Source: JABMMZ01 sp964438995
GTDB lineage: Bacteria > Bacteroidota > Bacteroidia > NS11-12g > UBA955
Direction: 5' to 3'
DNA: 64,000 nt
Assembly: GCA_964438995.1 (NCBI GenBank)
Contig: CAYTMQ010000003.1
Location: 124,001-188,000 of the forward strand
The notes under the pieces were generated by a model. That model was not told the DNA's origin. It did not search any database and was given only the letters and a program-made list of their open reading frames with translations. How positions within the stretch are numbered: the stretch's first letter is position 1; the number at the start of each line of letters is the position of its first letter. Shown here in pieces: positions 1 through 7,471 of this stretch. Position numbers and translations under genes: made by a program.

Positions 1-94
1 CTATCTTGCGTCTAAAAATAAATTGAATGCTCAATCGAAAATCCCATTGGTATTACCTATAAACGATGCATTTTTTATTCAACACATTGCATGA
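1..94 (+). CDS. 3' end of an unidentified CDS (partial)
   Basis: A reading frame open from the window edge codes for 30 residues ending in a TGA at 92-94. The stop overlaps the ATG of the acyltransferase gene in an ATGA arrangement, typical of translationally coupled operon genes. The visible tail (ending FFIQHIA) is too short to assign to a family. It shows that the acyltransferase is not the first gene of its transcript. Confidence 0.55.
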   Translation, partial: YLASKNKLNAQSKIPLVLPINDAFFIQHIA

Positions 95-1146
95 AGACAA
101 AAATTGAATCGTTTGATAGAGCCAGAGTTATTGCCAACTACATGAGGTGTTGCATCCATTGTTTTGTACCTTATATGGTTTATAATCATGGTATGTGGTT
201 TTTTCAAGCTGAACCTTCAAACAGATTTTTTGACTATTCCATTTTTTCATTACATGCATTTGTGATGGAAGTGTTTATGTTTATCGCTGGATATTTTTCT
301 GCTAACAAACAGAGCAGTTTTGGATCTGTTGCAAAGAGAAACTTTCAAAGATTTTTTATACCAACCATTGTTTCTGCTCTCCTTACCATTCCATTGTTGT
401 TTGTGCTACAAGCCATCTATTTCAATGGATTCAATGATGTATTATCACACGCTTTTGATATTTTTAAACAAACCATCGCGAGCAATGGCATACCAATGGC
501 ACATTACTGGTTTATTTTTTACGTCATATTATTTGCTTTCATTGGATATATTGCGCCAAAAAAATCCCTCTTACTTGGGTTTGTATGCATTGCTATAGGA
601 TTGGCCATAAACAACGAAGCCATGATTAGAAATCCTATATATGTCGAAATAAAATGGCCTAGTTTCTTTTATTATCTAGGATATTTTCTTTTAGGAAAAT
701 CTATGCATCAAATTACTGAATTCAAGTTTCTTGGGAAAGTTTGGATCTGGGCCATCGTTTTCATCATCAGTTTGGCCTTTTCAGGCATTTACATCACCGC
801 CTATCAAGCTCATCAGCACCTATTTTTAGACGTGTTTTTGCAACCATTTCTTTTTGGCATTTGTGCTTTATCTGGAAGTGTAATGTTTATGCAATTGATG
901 GAAAAGTCGAGCTTACATTTTTCAGCTTATCAGGTTGAATCAACCTATTTTCTTTACTTGTTTCATTTACCTATAGCAATTGCCACTCAAATGCTCTTTA
1001 AAATGAACCAAGTTAAAGGATTTTGGGTACCATTTGCGGTTGTGATTGTATCAGTCTCATTTGTTCATCTATTGAACATGACATTCGGTAAACAATTTTT
1101 TAAACTTTGTGATACTATCAGTACTCCAAAATTAAAGCCCCAATAG
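91..1146 (+). CDS. acyltransferase family 3 membrane protein
   Basis: This 351-residue, strongly hydrophobic protein has about ten predicted membrane segments. It begins with DRARVIANYMRCCIHCFVPY, which resembles the first segment of acyltransferase-3/OpgC-type proteins, where a conserved R and an H lie on the acyl-transfer face. Such enzymes O-acylate extracytoplasmic sugars, lipids or antibiotics in the inner membrane. The ATG overlaps the upstream stop (ATGA). The 3' end overlaps the convergent KAS III gene by 29 nt. Its substrate cannot be read from the sequence, but the adjacent fatty-acyl-type enzymes suggest a lipid or secondary-metabolite target (inference). Confidence 0.75.
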   Translation: MKTKIESFDRARVIANYMRCCIHCFVPYMVYNHGMWFFQAEPSNRFFDYSIFSLHAFVMEVFMFIAGYFSANKQSSFGSVAKRNFQRFFIPTIVSALLTIPLLFVLQAIYFNGFNDVLSHAFDIFKQTIASNGIPMAHYWFIFYVILFAFIGYIAPKKSLLLGFVCIAIGLAINNEAMIRNPIYVEIKWPSFFYYLGYFLLGKSMHQITEFKFLGKVWIWAIVFIISLAFSGIYITAYQAHQHLFLDVFLQPFLFGICALSGSVMFMQLMEKSSLHFSAYQVESTYFLYLFHLPIAIATQMLFKMNQVKGFWVPFAVVIVSVSFVHLLNMTFGKQFFKLCDTISTPKLKPQ

Positions 1147-2080
1147 AAAATCCAGCACCGGTTCCTATAACCAATACCTTCATACCTCTTTTCAACTGGC
1201 CGTTTTTTTCTGCATAATGCAATGCAATTGGAATACTTGCAGATAAAGTATTACCTACTTCGTCAATGTTGATGACCAGTTTATTTTTAGGGATGTCGAA
1301 TATATCTCTAAATAAGACCAATGCCGTTTTAGAAGCCTGATGAGGTATCACCAAATCTATATCACGCCAGGTCATTTTACTTTTTAAAAACAACTCATCC
1401 ATAAATTTAGGCAGTAATCTCTTGGCTTCTTTCATCAATGGCAATCCAGACATCTGAAAATAGAACATCTCTTGATCATCACATTTATAACCGAGATTCT
1501 CGTTTCCTCCAGCCTGTACCATGGTATACCTAGCTCCAAGAGGGTAATTGATAAGATGACTGGCTATCAATTTACCATTGCCTTCACTTTCAATAATTGT
1601 AGCAGCAGCTCCATCACCAAACAAATAATAACTTTCGTAATGATTAGGATTCAAACTCTGACTGCATTTTTCGCTGTTGATGATGGCAATCCGTTTATAA
1701 CCCTGATTCAATAATCCTTGAGCAACAATACAACTTGCTATAAAACCTAAACAAGTAGCTCCAACATCCATACTTGGTATTAAAGCGTGTTTGTCCATTA
1801 ATTCTTGGGTCATACAGCTCTTATGAGGTATTGGATAATCAAAAGTAGCCGAACCATTGAGCAACATATCTATGTCGTTGTATTGAATACCCGCCGCTTT
1901 AATAGCCAAAGTTAAAGCTTCAGCACCCATATAACTACACGACTCTTCTTCAGCCCAATATCTCTTTTGAATTGCTCCATACCTCTTTAACAAATTTAGA
2001 AAGTCAAATTGTCCTTTTGAAGGCGCTTCAACCATCTTCTTGGGTAAATATATACTTGTATTATTTATGGTAAAATTCAT
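1118..2080 (-). CDS. 3-oxoacyl-ACP synthase III family (KAS III-like) condensing enzyme
   Basis: The 320-residue protein has a full thiolase-fold triad: Cys110 in DVGATCLGF, His247 in IPHQAS and Asn277 in EVGNTLSAS. Family members join an acyl thioester to a malonyl or second acyl thioester, or transfer acyl groups. The ATG at 2080 lies 2 nt after the stop of the adenylating enzyme; a longer in-frame start would run back into that gene. It is the last gene of the seven-gene minus-strand operon. It is unlikely to be the housekeeping FabH, because its partners are a reductase, an MBL hydrolase and an adenylating enzyme rather than fab or plsX genes (inference). It could be OleA-like or a starter-unit synthase. 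Confidence 0.85.
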   Translation of the reverse strand: MNFTINNTSIYLPKKMVEAPSKGQFDFLNLLKRYGAIQKRYWAEEESCSYMGAEALTLAIKAAGIQYNDIDMLLNGSATFDYPIPHKSCMTQELMDKHALIPSMDVGATCLGFIASCIVAQGLLNQGYKRIAIINSEKCSQSLNPNHYESYYLFGDGAAATIIESEGNGKLIASHLINYPLGARYTMVQAGGNENLGYKCDDQEMFYFQMSGLPLMKEAKRLLPKFMDELFLKSKMTWRDIDLVIPHQASKTALVLFRDIFDIPKNKLVINIDEVGNTLSASIPIALHYAEKNGQLKRGMKVLVIGTGAGFSIGALILEY

Positions 2081-2082
2081 AG

Positions 2083-3393
2083 TTAAAAATCCTTTATCAC
2101 TCTTCGATTTTTTTTCCAAAGTTCGCCACTTAATTTGTATAATTCGAATACTATATTGACGTTATGACTTACGTTATTGTGACTAAAAAATTGCTCAAAC
2201 TGATTGGAAATATAGTCCTTTATTTTTGCATCATCAGCAACATTTAAAAATACTTCAATAGATTGAAGTGATTTCTGAACAACCCTAAATTCTGATACCT
2301 CTTTGCTGCTTCTTATAACCCACTGTCTGACCACATCTGGAAACAAAATAACTTTTCTTCCTTCTTGATTGACGAACTCTAAACAGTCTTCCTGTCTACC
2401 TTCAATTGCATCAATTGCTACAGAAGCATCGCCACAAGAACATGGATGTCTTGACAACCTTACAACATCGCCCATTTTATACCTGATCATAGGCTGAACT
2501 GTTCTAATAAAATCTGTTATGATCAATTCTCTTCTCAAATCATCATTTTCTGCTGCTTCTAAAGTTTTGAATTCAAAATGGATTTGAGCTTGGTTCAGAT
2601 GCAAGCGACCTAGTTGACAAGTATAGCCTAAAAATCCTTCTGTAGCTTGATATACTTGAGACAATTTTGCTTGATTAAATCCTTTCACAATCTTTTCCTT
2701 GGATAAGTCATCCAATACTTCGGCAACAGAAATCACTTGCTCAACTTTCTTCATAGTTTGATCATTCAATTGTTCTGTGAGATACTGCAGAACTGTTGCT
2801 GGAGCTACCACTATCTGCGCTTCATAGGATTGCAACTCATTCACCAATTCATTAAATGGTCGGGTTAAATCAAAAAACTTAAACTCAATTAATCGACTAT
2901 TGACAGCTTCGTATAAAGTTGAATTGGCTCTTAGAAAAAAAGCCACTTTACGCTTTCTGAACTTTATACCAATTACCCGCTTAAAAACAGTAGCAACCCA
3001 TAATGCACGCTCTTTAGCAGACACTAAAATGATACCAGGATGACCAGAAGTTCCTGATGACAAACCAATGGTATAACCATCGTACAATCCCTTAAACTCG
3101 CGCGATTCCTCTTGCGACGATGCGGCTTTGTACAACTCGTCGTAATTGAATCCTGCTGTATTTAACAACTCGAAATTTTGAATGTAAATCTGCTTATTGG
3201 TGACGGGAAAATCTTCTAATTGAATGTTCGAAGATTGACCTACATTTCTAAAATAAGGCAACACGTTTTTTATCCTATTTAACTGCTTATATAGTTTCCT
3301 TTCCTGTTGTTGTCTTTGCACAGATACAGGCAGTATATCATAAATTGATAATTTAATGTAATAATATAGAATATGTACTTTACTAATTTTCAA
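2083..3393 (-). CDS. PaaK/F390 synthetase-like adenylate-forming enzyme
   Basis: This 436-residue protein carries ANL-superfamily motifs: P-loop LSSGTSGHPG at 111-120, YQATEGFLGY at about 248-257, and PMIRYKMGDVV at 301-311. These are followed by a CSCG stretch as in phenylacetate-CoA ligase relatives. It matches in general form the 'F390 synthetase-related' clade, which is shorter than ordinary acyl-CoA ligases. Such enzymes activate a carboxylate as an acyl-adenylate; the acceptor here is unknown. The start lies 2 nt after the MBL stop and the next start follows 2 nt after its own stop, so it is firmly within the operon. It could activate a fatty or beta-hydroxy acid for the neighbouring enzymes (inference). 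Confidence 0.82.
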   Translation of the reverse strand: MKISKVHILYYYIKLSIYDILPVSVQRQQQERKLYKQLNRIKNVLPYFRNVGQSSNIQLEDFPVTNKQIYIQNFELLNTAGFNYDELYKAASSQEESREFKGLYDGYTIGLSSGTSGHPGIILVSAKERALWVATVFKRVIGIKFRKRKVAFFLRANSTLYEAVNSRLIEFKFFDLTRPFNELVNELQSYEAQIVVAPATVLQYLTEQLNDQTMKKVEQVISVAEVLDDLSKEKIVKGFNQAKLSQVYQATEGFLGYTCQLGRLHLNQAQIHFEFKTLEAAENDDLRRELIITDFIRTVQPMIRYKMGDVVRLSRHPCSCGDASVAIDAIEGRQEDCLEFVNQEGRKVILFPDVVRQWVIRSSKEVSEFRVVQKSLQSIEVFLNVADDAKIKDYISNQFEQFFSHNNVSHNVNIVFELYKLSGELWKKNRRVIKDF

Positions 3394-3395
3394 TT

Positions 3396-4226
3396 TTAAA
3401 ATTGATGAAAAAGTTGCGCTGCAGTTTTACAATGTGAGGGCATGAATAACATGTCGGGATAGTCTTTATGAATCTGTTTCATCTGATTATACGTAGAAAC
3501 AACTGATGCCTTATCGCCACCAATCATTTTCTGAGCAAATCCCAAACCACCTTTATCAAGACTTTCAATGTGGTACAATGCATCGGCACACAGAAAAATA
3601 TCTTTCTGTTTGTATTTTAAAATTACACCATACATGCCTTTTGAATGTCCTGGCAAATGAATAGCCATAATGCTAGCATCGCCAAATACATCAGCAAATA
3701 AAACCTGACTTAAAACACCTTCTGAAAAGACCTTTTTACCTTCAACATTAAAACTCAAAGCTTCTGTTCTTTGATCCCAATCATCGGGCAATAACGACCT
3801 CAAGAATCCATGATGCAAAGCTTTAAATCCACGGTCATTCTGAGCTTGTAAAACAGCTTTTTCATGCATGAAGAACTTTGCATTTTGAAAACATTTTAAC
3901 CCTCCAATATGGTCTGCATGTAAATGAGACACCAAAACAGTATTGATGACTTCGACCCCACCTGTTATAGTCTCAATTGTCTCTGAAAGCGTACGTTCGA
4001 TGGTTACTGGCACCAACCAATTCAACAAACGACCCGGAAATTTAGAAACAGCCTTTTCATAGTGCTCAGAATATCCTGTATCAAACAATATCCACCCAAA
4101 TCGTTCGTGGTGCATCAAACCAAACCAAGCATTATAGTGCCTTATTTTCCAACTATACTCTGTATAGGTAGCTTTACCAGGGGTCTTGCAATATCCGCAA
4201 TGCAACCAGTGAAATTCTGTAATCAT
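3396..4226 (-). CDS. MBL-fold metallo-hydrolase, lactonase-like
   Basis: The 276-residue protein shows the metallo-beta-lactamase metal site: HLHADH at 101-106, His194 in LPGHSKG, Asp215 in CADALYH, and a late His in MPSHCKT. Overall length and motif order resemble N-acyl homoserine lactonase-like hydrolases more than beta-lactamases or RNases. It has no signal peptide, so it is probably cytoplasmic. Its ATG overlaps the epimerase stop by 4 nt (4223-4226), implying coupled translation. The substrate is unknown; in this cassette it could cleave a lactone or thioester intermediate (inference). Confidence 0.82.
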   Translation of the reverse strand: MITEFHWLHCGYCKTPGKATYTEYSWKIRHYNAWFGLMHHERFGWILFDTGYSEHYEKAVSKFPGRLLNWLVPVTIERTLSETIETITGGVEVINTVLVSHLHADHIGGLKCFQNAKFFMHEKAVLQAQNDRGFKALHHGFLRSLLPDDWDQRTEALSFNVEGKKVFSEGVLSQVLFADVFGDASIMAIHLPGHSKGMYGVILKYKQKDIFLCADALYHIESLDKGGLGFAQKMIGGDKASVVSTYNQMKQIHKDYPDMLFMPSHCKTAAQLFHQF

Positions 4227-5173
4227 CTTTGTAATGAATTATTAGCTTGAATTAACTCGTCAATCATTTCTTTATTGGATTGGATTGGCGAATAATCCAA
4301 AAGTTTAACGGCCTTCTGAACTGATAAGGTATAATTTAAATACAACAACTCCATTTGGTACCTTGTTATACTTGGTTCTTTGTCTAAAAGCTTGCCTTGC
4401 ATTTCCATAATAAAACCATAGGTTCTAGCCAGTATTACAGGCACTCTTTTCTCTATTGGCTGATAGCCCAATCCACTCAACAAATAGTTTATAAGTTCGT
4501 ACACATTAGTAGCACTACCGTTGGTAAGATTGTACACTTGATTCCATGCTGAAACATCAGCATTTAAAGACAACTCCAACGCATGCTGAATGTTGCGCAT
4601 TGCTGTAAAATCTGCCACATTATCGCCTTTACCAATGATACTTAATCTACCTTTGGAATACTGACTAAGTAATTTGGGCAAAAGAGTTTGGTCTGTTTTA
4701 CCAACTACTGCTCTTGGTCTGAAAATGATATATGGCACATCGCTTTCCTTTAGCATTTGCTCTGCAAAATATTTGCTTTGAGCATAAAAATTCGGAAACT
4801 TAACTGGCTCAAAATCCTCTGTTACTTCTTGCTTATTGCTATAGTGATATATTGATGGTGTTGAGAGAAAAATTACTTTTAAGTGCTTGCGCTTTGCAAC
4901 GTCTATTACCGACTTCATCATGGCAATATTGCTGTTTTCAAACTCAGACCAAGGTCCCCAAATGGCTGTATTTGCCGCATTGTGAATGATGGTCGAAATA
5001 GAATGCTGGTCAACTATATTGTCTAAAAATTCTGAATCTAATACACTCCCTTTAAAATACCTTTGATGATGGACCGATGTTCTCCCAGTAAACACAAAAC
5101 GCTGGTCATTACCCCAATTCTCTAATAGGTATTTCCCTAACGATCCAGATGCACCTGTGAGCAATGTTCTCAT
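4223..5173 (-). CDS. NAD-dependent epimerase/dehydratase (extended SDR, 3-beta-HSD/OleD-like)
   Basis: This 316-residue extended short-chain dehydrogenase has the nucleotide-binding motif TGASGSLG at 6-13, a STPSIY stretch at 104-109 and the catalytic Y130-x-x-x-K134 in YAQSKYFAE. The family reduces or epimerises sugars, steroids or beta-keto acyl compounds. Its neighbours (condensing enzyme, adenylating enzyme) favour a beta-keto to beta-hydroxy reduction over sugar chemistry (inference). It starts 5 nt after the stop of the small membrane protein and overlaps the next gene by 4 nt. Confidence 0.83.
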   Translation of the reverse strand: MRTLLTGASGSLGKYLLENWGNDQRFVFTGRTSVHHQRYFKGSVLDSEFLDNIVDQHSISTIIHNAANTAIWGPWSEFENSNIAMMKSVIDVAKRKHLKVIFLSTPSIYHYSNKQEVTEDFEPVKFPNFYAQSKYFAEQMLKESDVPYIIFRPRAVVGKTDQTLLPKLLSQYSKGRLSIIGKGDNVADFTAMRNIQHALELSLNADVSAWNQVYNLTNGSATNVYELINYLLSGLGYQPIEKRVPVILARTYGFIMEMQGKLLDKEPSITRYQMELLYLNYTLSVQKAVKLLDYSPIQSNKEMIDELIQANNSLQR

Positions 5174-5178
5174 GTATT

Positions 5179-5577
5179 CTATTGGTTTTTTTCTAATGCA
5201 ATCCTTAAAGTTAGCACAAACATCACAATTGTAACTGGTACAAATAATGCTCTCTCAATATTTGAAGTAGATGCCATATTGCCCATAATACCCAAAAGAT
5301 TTAACACTGGCAATAGCCATATTAGCACATTAAATAGTTTATAATAGGACGACAATAGCCATTTTGATTTTCCTAAAATGAGCACAACACATAATACATT
5401 GGTTGCGATTGAAATCAACTCAAACACCACCATTTCTTCTTTTGACTGTAATCGACCTCCCCATACCATAGAATATGGGAAAACACCGACTATCACCAAC
5501 AAATTGAACAATGTCACTGCCACCATTATTATGACAGAGATCTTAACTGCTTTGTGAAACGGTATTAGCTTTTTCAT
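5179..5577 (-). CDS. small four-helix membrane protein, unknown function
   Basis: The product is 132 residues with about four hydrophobic segments (roughly 13-34, 50-68, 80-97 and 109-126) and short hydrophilic links. I do not recognise the family. Its ATG overlaps the apt stop (ATGA at 5574-5577) and its stop lies 5 nt before the reductase start. It therefore sits at the junction between the purine-salvage part and the biosynthetic part of the operon. Confidence 0.7.
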   Translation of the reverse strand: MKKLIPFHKAVKISVIIMVAVTLFNLLVIVGVFPYSMVWGGRLQSKEEMVVFELISIATNVLCVVLILGKSKWLLSSYYKLFNVLIWLLPVLNLLGIMGNMASTSNIERALFVPVTIVMFVLTLRIALEKNQ

Positions 5578-6110
5578 TTGTATTGAATGGTTTTTATAAC
5601 GTCAACATCTAAGGCTTTAATTTTTTCATCACCCTGCAAGAAACTTAACTCGGCCATGAAATATGCATAATCCACTGTTGCTCCTGCTTTTCTCAAAAGT
5701 TTTATGGCAGCACATGCCGTTCCACCTGTTGCTAAAACATCGTCAACAATGACAATATTCTGACCCTTTTGAATGGCATCCACATGCACTTCAATAGTTG
5801 CAGTTCCATATTCTAAATCGTAGGTTTCTTGAATGGTTGTTGCAGGCAACTTACCTGCTTTTCTAACCATCACAAATGGCACTCCTAGTCGCATAGCTAA
5901 AGGCACGCCAAGCAAAAAACCTCTACTCTCGATACCCGCTACTGCTTGGACATTTTTATCTGACAATTGTTTAACGGCATCGTCAACTATATCTTGCAGA
6001 AGCTGTGCATCTAAAAATACTGTTGAAATATCTTTAAACTGAATGCCAGGTTTTGGAAAGTCTGGCACATTTCTGATAACGGCATTGATTCTTTCTTCTA
6101 AACTACTCAT
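5574..6110 (-). CDS. apt: adenine phosphoribosyltransferase
   Basis: The 178-residue protein converts adenine and PRPP to AMP in purine salvage. The PRPP-binding loop VDDVLATGGT lies at 122-131, and the N-terminal VPDFPKPGIQFKDIS is characteristic of Apt. The chosen ATG at 6110 gives the normal N-terminus (MSSLEERI) and overlaps the cupin gene by 8 nt (ATGAGTAG); a longer frame would only add residues read through the cupin gene. It is cotranscribed with the genes on both sides. Confidence 0.95.
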   Translation of the reverse strand: MSSLEERINAVIRNVPDFPKPGIQFKDISTVFLDAQLLQDIVDDAVKQLSDKNVQAVAGIESRGFLLGVPLAMRLGVPFVMVRKAGKLPATTIQETYDLEYGTATIEVHVDAIQKGQNIVIVDDVLATGGTACAAIKLLRKAGATVDYAYFMAELSFLQGDEKIKALDVDVIKTIQYK

Positions 6111-6594
6111 GCTGATGAATGTGTTGAATGATTTGAGCATGTTGAGGATACAATGCTATTAAATCTACCGATTTAAACAATTCAAAATCCATAAAATCGA
6201 AACCCGGACTTACCATACAAGCTGATAAATTAAAACCATTTGCTTGTTTTACTTCTGCTCCAAATATCACTCCTGCAGGAATAATCAATTGCAATTGCTG
6301 ACCTGAAGAAATGTCTTTACCAACCTCTTTTATCTCTAGGTTTCCATCTGGAAAAATCATGTAAATTGTAATTGCCTCACCATCTTGATACATCCATAAT
6401 TCATCTGATTGTATGCGATGAAATTTAGAAAACTTACTATGAGGCATAAGAAAATAAATCAGTGTTGACAATGCCCTATTAGCACCATCTGCTCTTGTAA
6501 CAGATAGATCACTTCTATACGTCTCTTTATAATATCCGCCCTCAGGATGTTGGTGCAAGCCCAGGTGTGCAATTAATTGTTCTGAAGTATTCAT
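6103..6594 (-). CDS. cupin_5 (DUF985) family protein
   Basis: This 163-residue single-domain cupin begins with HLGLHQHPEGGYYKETYRS, the signature N-terminus of the DUF985/cupin_5 family, and continues through typical beta-barrel segments (FHRIQSDELWMYQDGEAI, LIIPAGVIFGAEV). Biochemical function in this family is largely undefined; sugar or nucleotide-linked substrates have been proposed. It is the first gene of the operon and sits 10 nt downstream of an exact TAnnTTTG element. Confidence 0.85.
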   Translation of the reverse strand: MNTSEQLIAHLGLHQHPEGGYYKETYRSDLSVTRADGANRALSTLIYFLMPHSKFSKFHRIQSDELWMYQDGEAITIYMIFPDGNLEIKEVGKDISSGQQLQLIIPAGVIFGAEVKQANGFNLSACMVSPGFDFMDFELFKSVDLIALYPQHAQIIQHIHQHE

Positions 6595-6604
6595 TTTGAT
6601 TATT

Positions 6605-6612
6605 CAAATCTA
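6605..6612 (-). promoter_or_regulatory. Bacteroidota -7 element (TAGATTTG) for the cupin-apt operon
   Basis: The minus strand reads TAGATTTG, an exact match to the Bacteroidota -7 consensus TAnnTTTG, ending 10 nt before the cupin ATG. No other strong match lies upstream of the seven genes down to the KAS III gene, so it may serve the whole operon with a very short leader. Confidence 0.6.
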
Positions 6613-6666
6613 TAGAATTGCATTTACTTATTGATATAAATGTCTCCACCAAGGTATAATATTATG

Positions 6667-6674
6667 TATTTTTG
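6667..6674 (+). promoter_or_regulatory. -7 element (TATTTTTG) for the DHFR-like gene
   Basis: This is an exact TAnnTTTG match ending 7 nt before the ATG at 6682. It is divergent from the cupin promoter about 55 bp away. The spacing predicts an mRNA with almost no leader. Confidence 0.6.
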
Positions 6675-6681
6675 AACGTCA

Positions 6682-7212
6682 ATGACTGAAAGAAAAGTTA
6701 TACTTTATATCGCCCAATCACTTGATGGCTTTATTGCCGCAGAAAATGACAACCTCGACTTTTTAAATATTGTCGAAAAAGAAGGAGAAGATTATGGCTA
6801 TGGGGCATTCACTCAAACAATCGATGTGGCTATTCTTGGCAGAAAAACCTATGACAAGGTGCTCACAATGGTTTCAGAGTATCCAAGCGAAGGTAAAACT
6901 GTTTACATCATTACTAGACAAGTTAAACCTAGTATTGGAAATGTGCATTTTTACAATGGGGATATCCGCGAATTGATACAAACTTTAAAATCGCAACCAG
7001 GCAAAAACATCCATTGTGACGGTGGCGCTGAAGTGGTAAAGCTTTTACTTCAAAATCAACTCATTGATGAAATCATTGTGTCCATCATCCCTATCATCAT
7101 TGGTAAAGGCACTAGACTATTTTTAGGCGATTATCCAGAACAAAAATTTCAGTTAACCGACTGCAAATCCTTTGAAAAAGGACTGGTTCAGCTGCATTAT
7201 GTAAAAGTCTAA
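6682..7212 (+). CDS. DHFR-family reductase (RibD C-terminal-like)
   Basis: The 176-residue protein starts KVILYIAQSLDGFIAAENDNLDFL, the usual opening of stand-alone RibD C-terminal/YwjB-type reductases. It continues with GRKTYDK (about 53-59), DGGAEVVKLLL and IIPIIIGKGTRLF. These proteins share the dihydrofolate reductase fold and bind NADPH, but most lack a proven substrate. It is distinct from the true DHFR at 24853-25350. It is monocistronic, divergent from the cupin-apt operon, with a promoter element 7 nt upstream of the start. Confidence 0.85.
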   Translation: MTERKVILYIAQSLDGFIAAENDNLDFLNIVEKEGEDYGYGAFTQTIDVAILGRKTYDKVLTMVSEYPSEGKTVYIITRQVKPSIGNVHFYNGDIRELIQTLKSQPGKNIHCDGGAEVVKLLLQNQLIDEIIVSIIPIIIGKGTRLFLGDYPEQKFQLTDCKSFEKGLVQLHYVKV

Positions 7213-7213
7213 T

Positions 7214-7306
7214 TTAGGCCAATACATTTAACCAAACAGATAGGTGGCAATACACTACCCAAATTAAAGCAACCAAAATACTCATTTCAATTAATCTTGC
7301 TTTCAT
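7214..7306 (-). CDS. possible 30-residue single-span membrane peptide
   Basis: An ATG-to-TAA frame on the minus strand codes for 30 residues: a short N-terminus (MKARLIEM), then an uninterrupted hydrophobic stretch (SILVALIWVVY) and a short tail. It fills part of a 259-bp stretch between two plus-strand genes and starts 2 nt after the upstream stop codon. No exact promoter element precedes it, and its size makes chance occurrence quite possible, so this is only a candidate. Confidence 0.22.
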   Translation of the reverse strand: MKARLIEMSILVALIWVVYCHLSVWLNVLA

Positions 7307-7392
7307 ACTTTATTAGACGTTCATATTGATAAAATGATGCGTTAATTTTAGAAAATGAAATAAAAATGACAATTTGGATAATTTTATTTTCA

Positions 7393-7410
7393 AAACCCTG
7401 CCAGGGGTTT
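7393..7410. other. small hairpin in the spacer before ftcD
   Basis: AAACCC at 7393-7398 pairs with GGGTTT at 7405-7410 around a 6-nt loop. No convincing T-tract follows on either strand, so it is a weak terminator candidate at best. The rest of the 7307-7457 spacer shows nothing else I can support. Confidence 0.3.
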
Positions 7411-7457
7411 CTGATGTTAAAAAAACAAACGACTAATCAAATTCTTTCTTTTTCTCT

Positions 7458-7465
7458 TAATTTTG
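7458..7465 (+). promoter_or_regulatory. -7 element (TAATTTTG) for ftcD
   Basis: An exact TAnnTTTG, followed by CAC, ends 6 nt before the ATG at 7472. It excludes a TTG start at 7463 that would lie inside the element and predicts an essentially leaderless mRNA. Confidence 0.6.
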
Positions 7466-7471
7466 CACCCA

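Noticed and set aside
1118..5173. Calling the cassette oleABCD
   Set aside because: No alpha/beta hydrolase is present, the adenylating enzyme is of the short PaaK/F390 type, and KAS III/SDR family membership alone is too general.
7463..7471. TTG start for ftcD three codons before the ATG
   Set aside because: It lies inside the TAATTTTG promoter element, and the ATG at 7472 gives the normal FTCD N-terminus.
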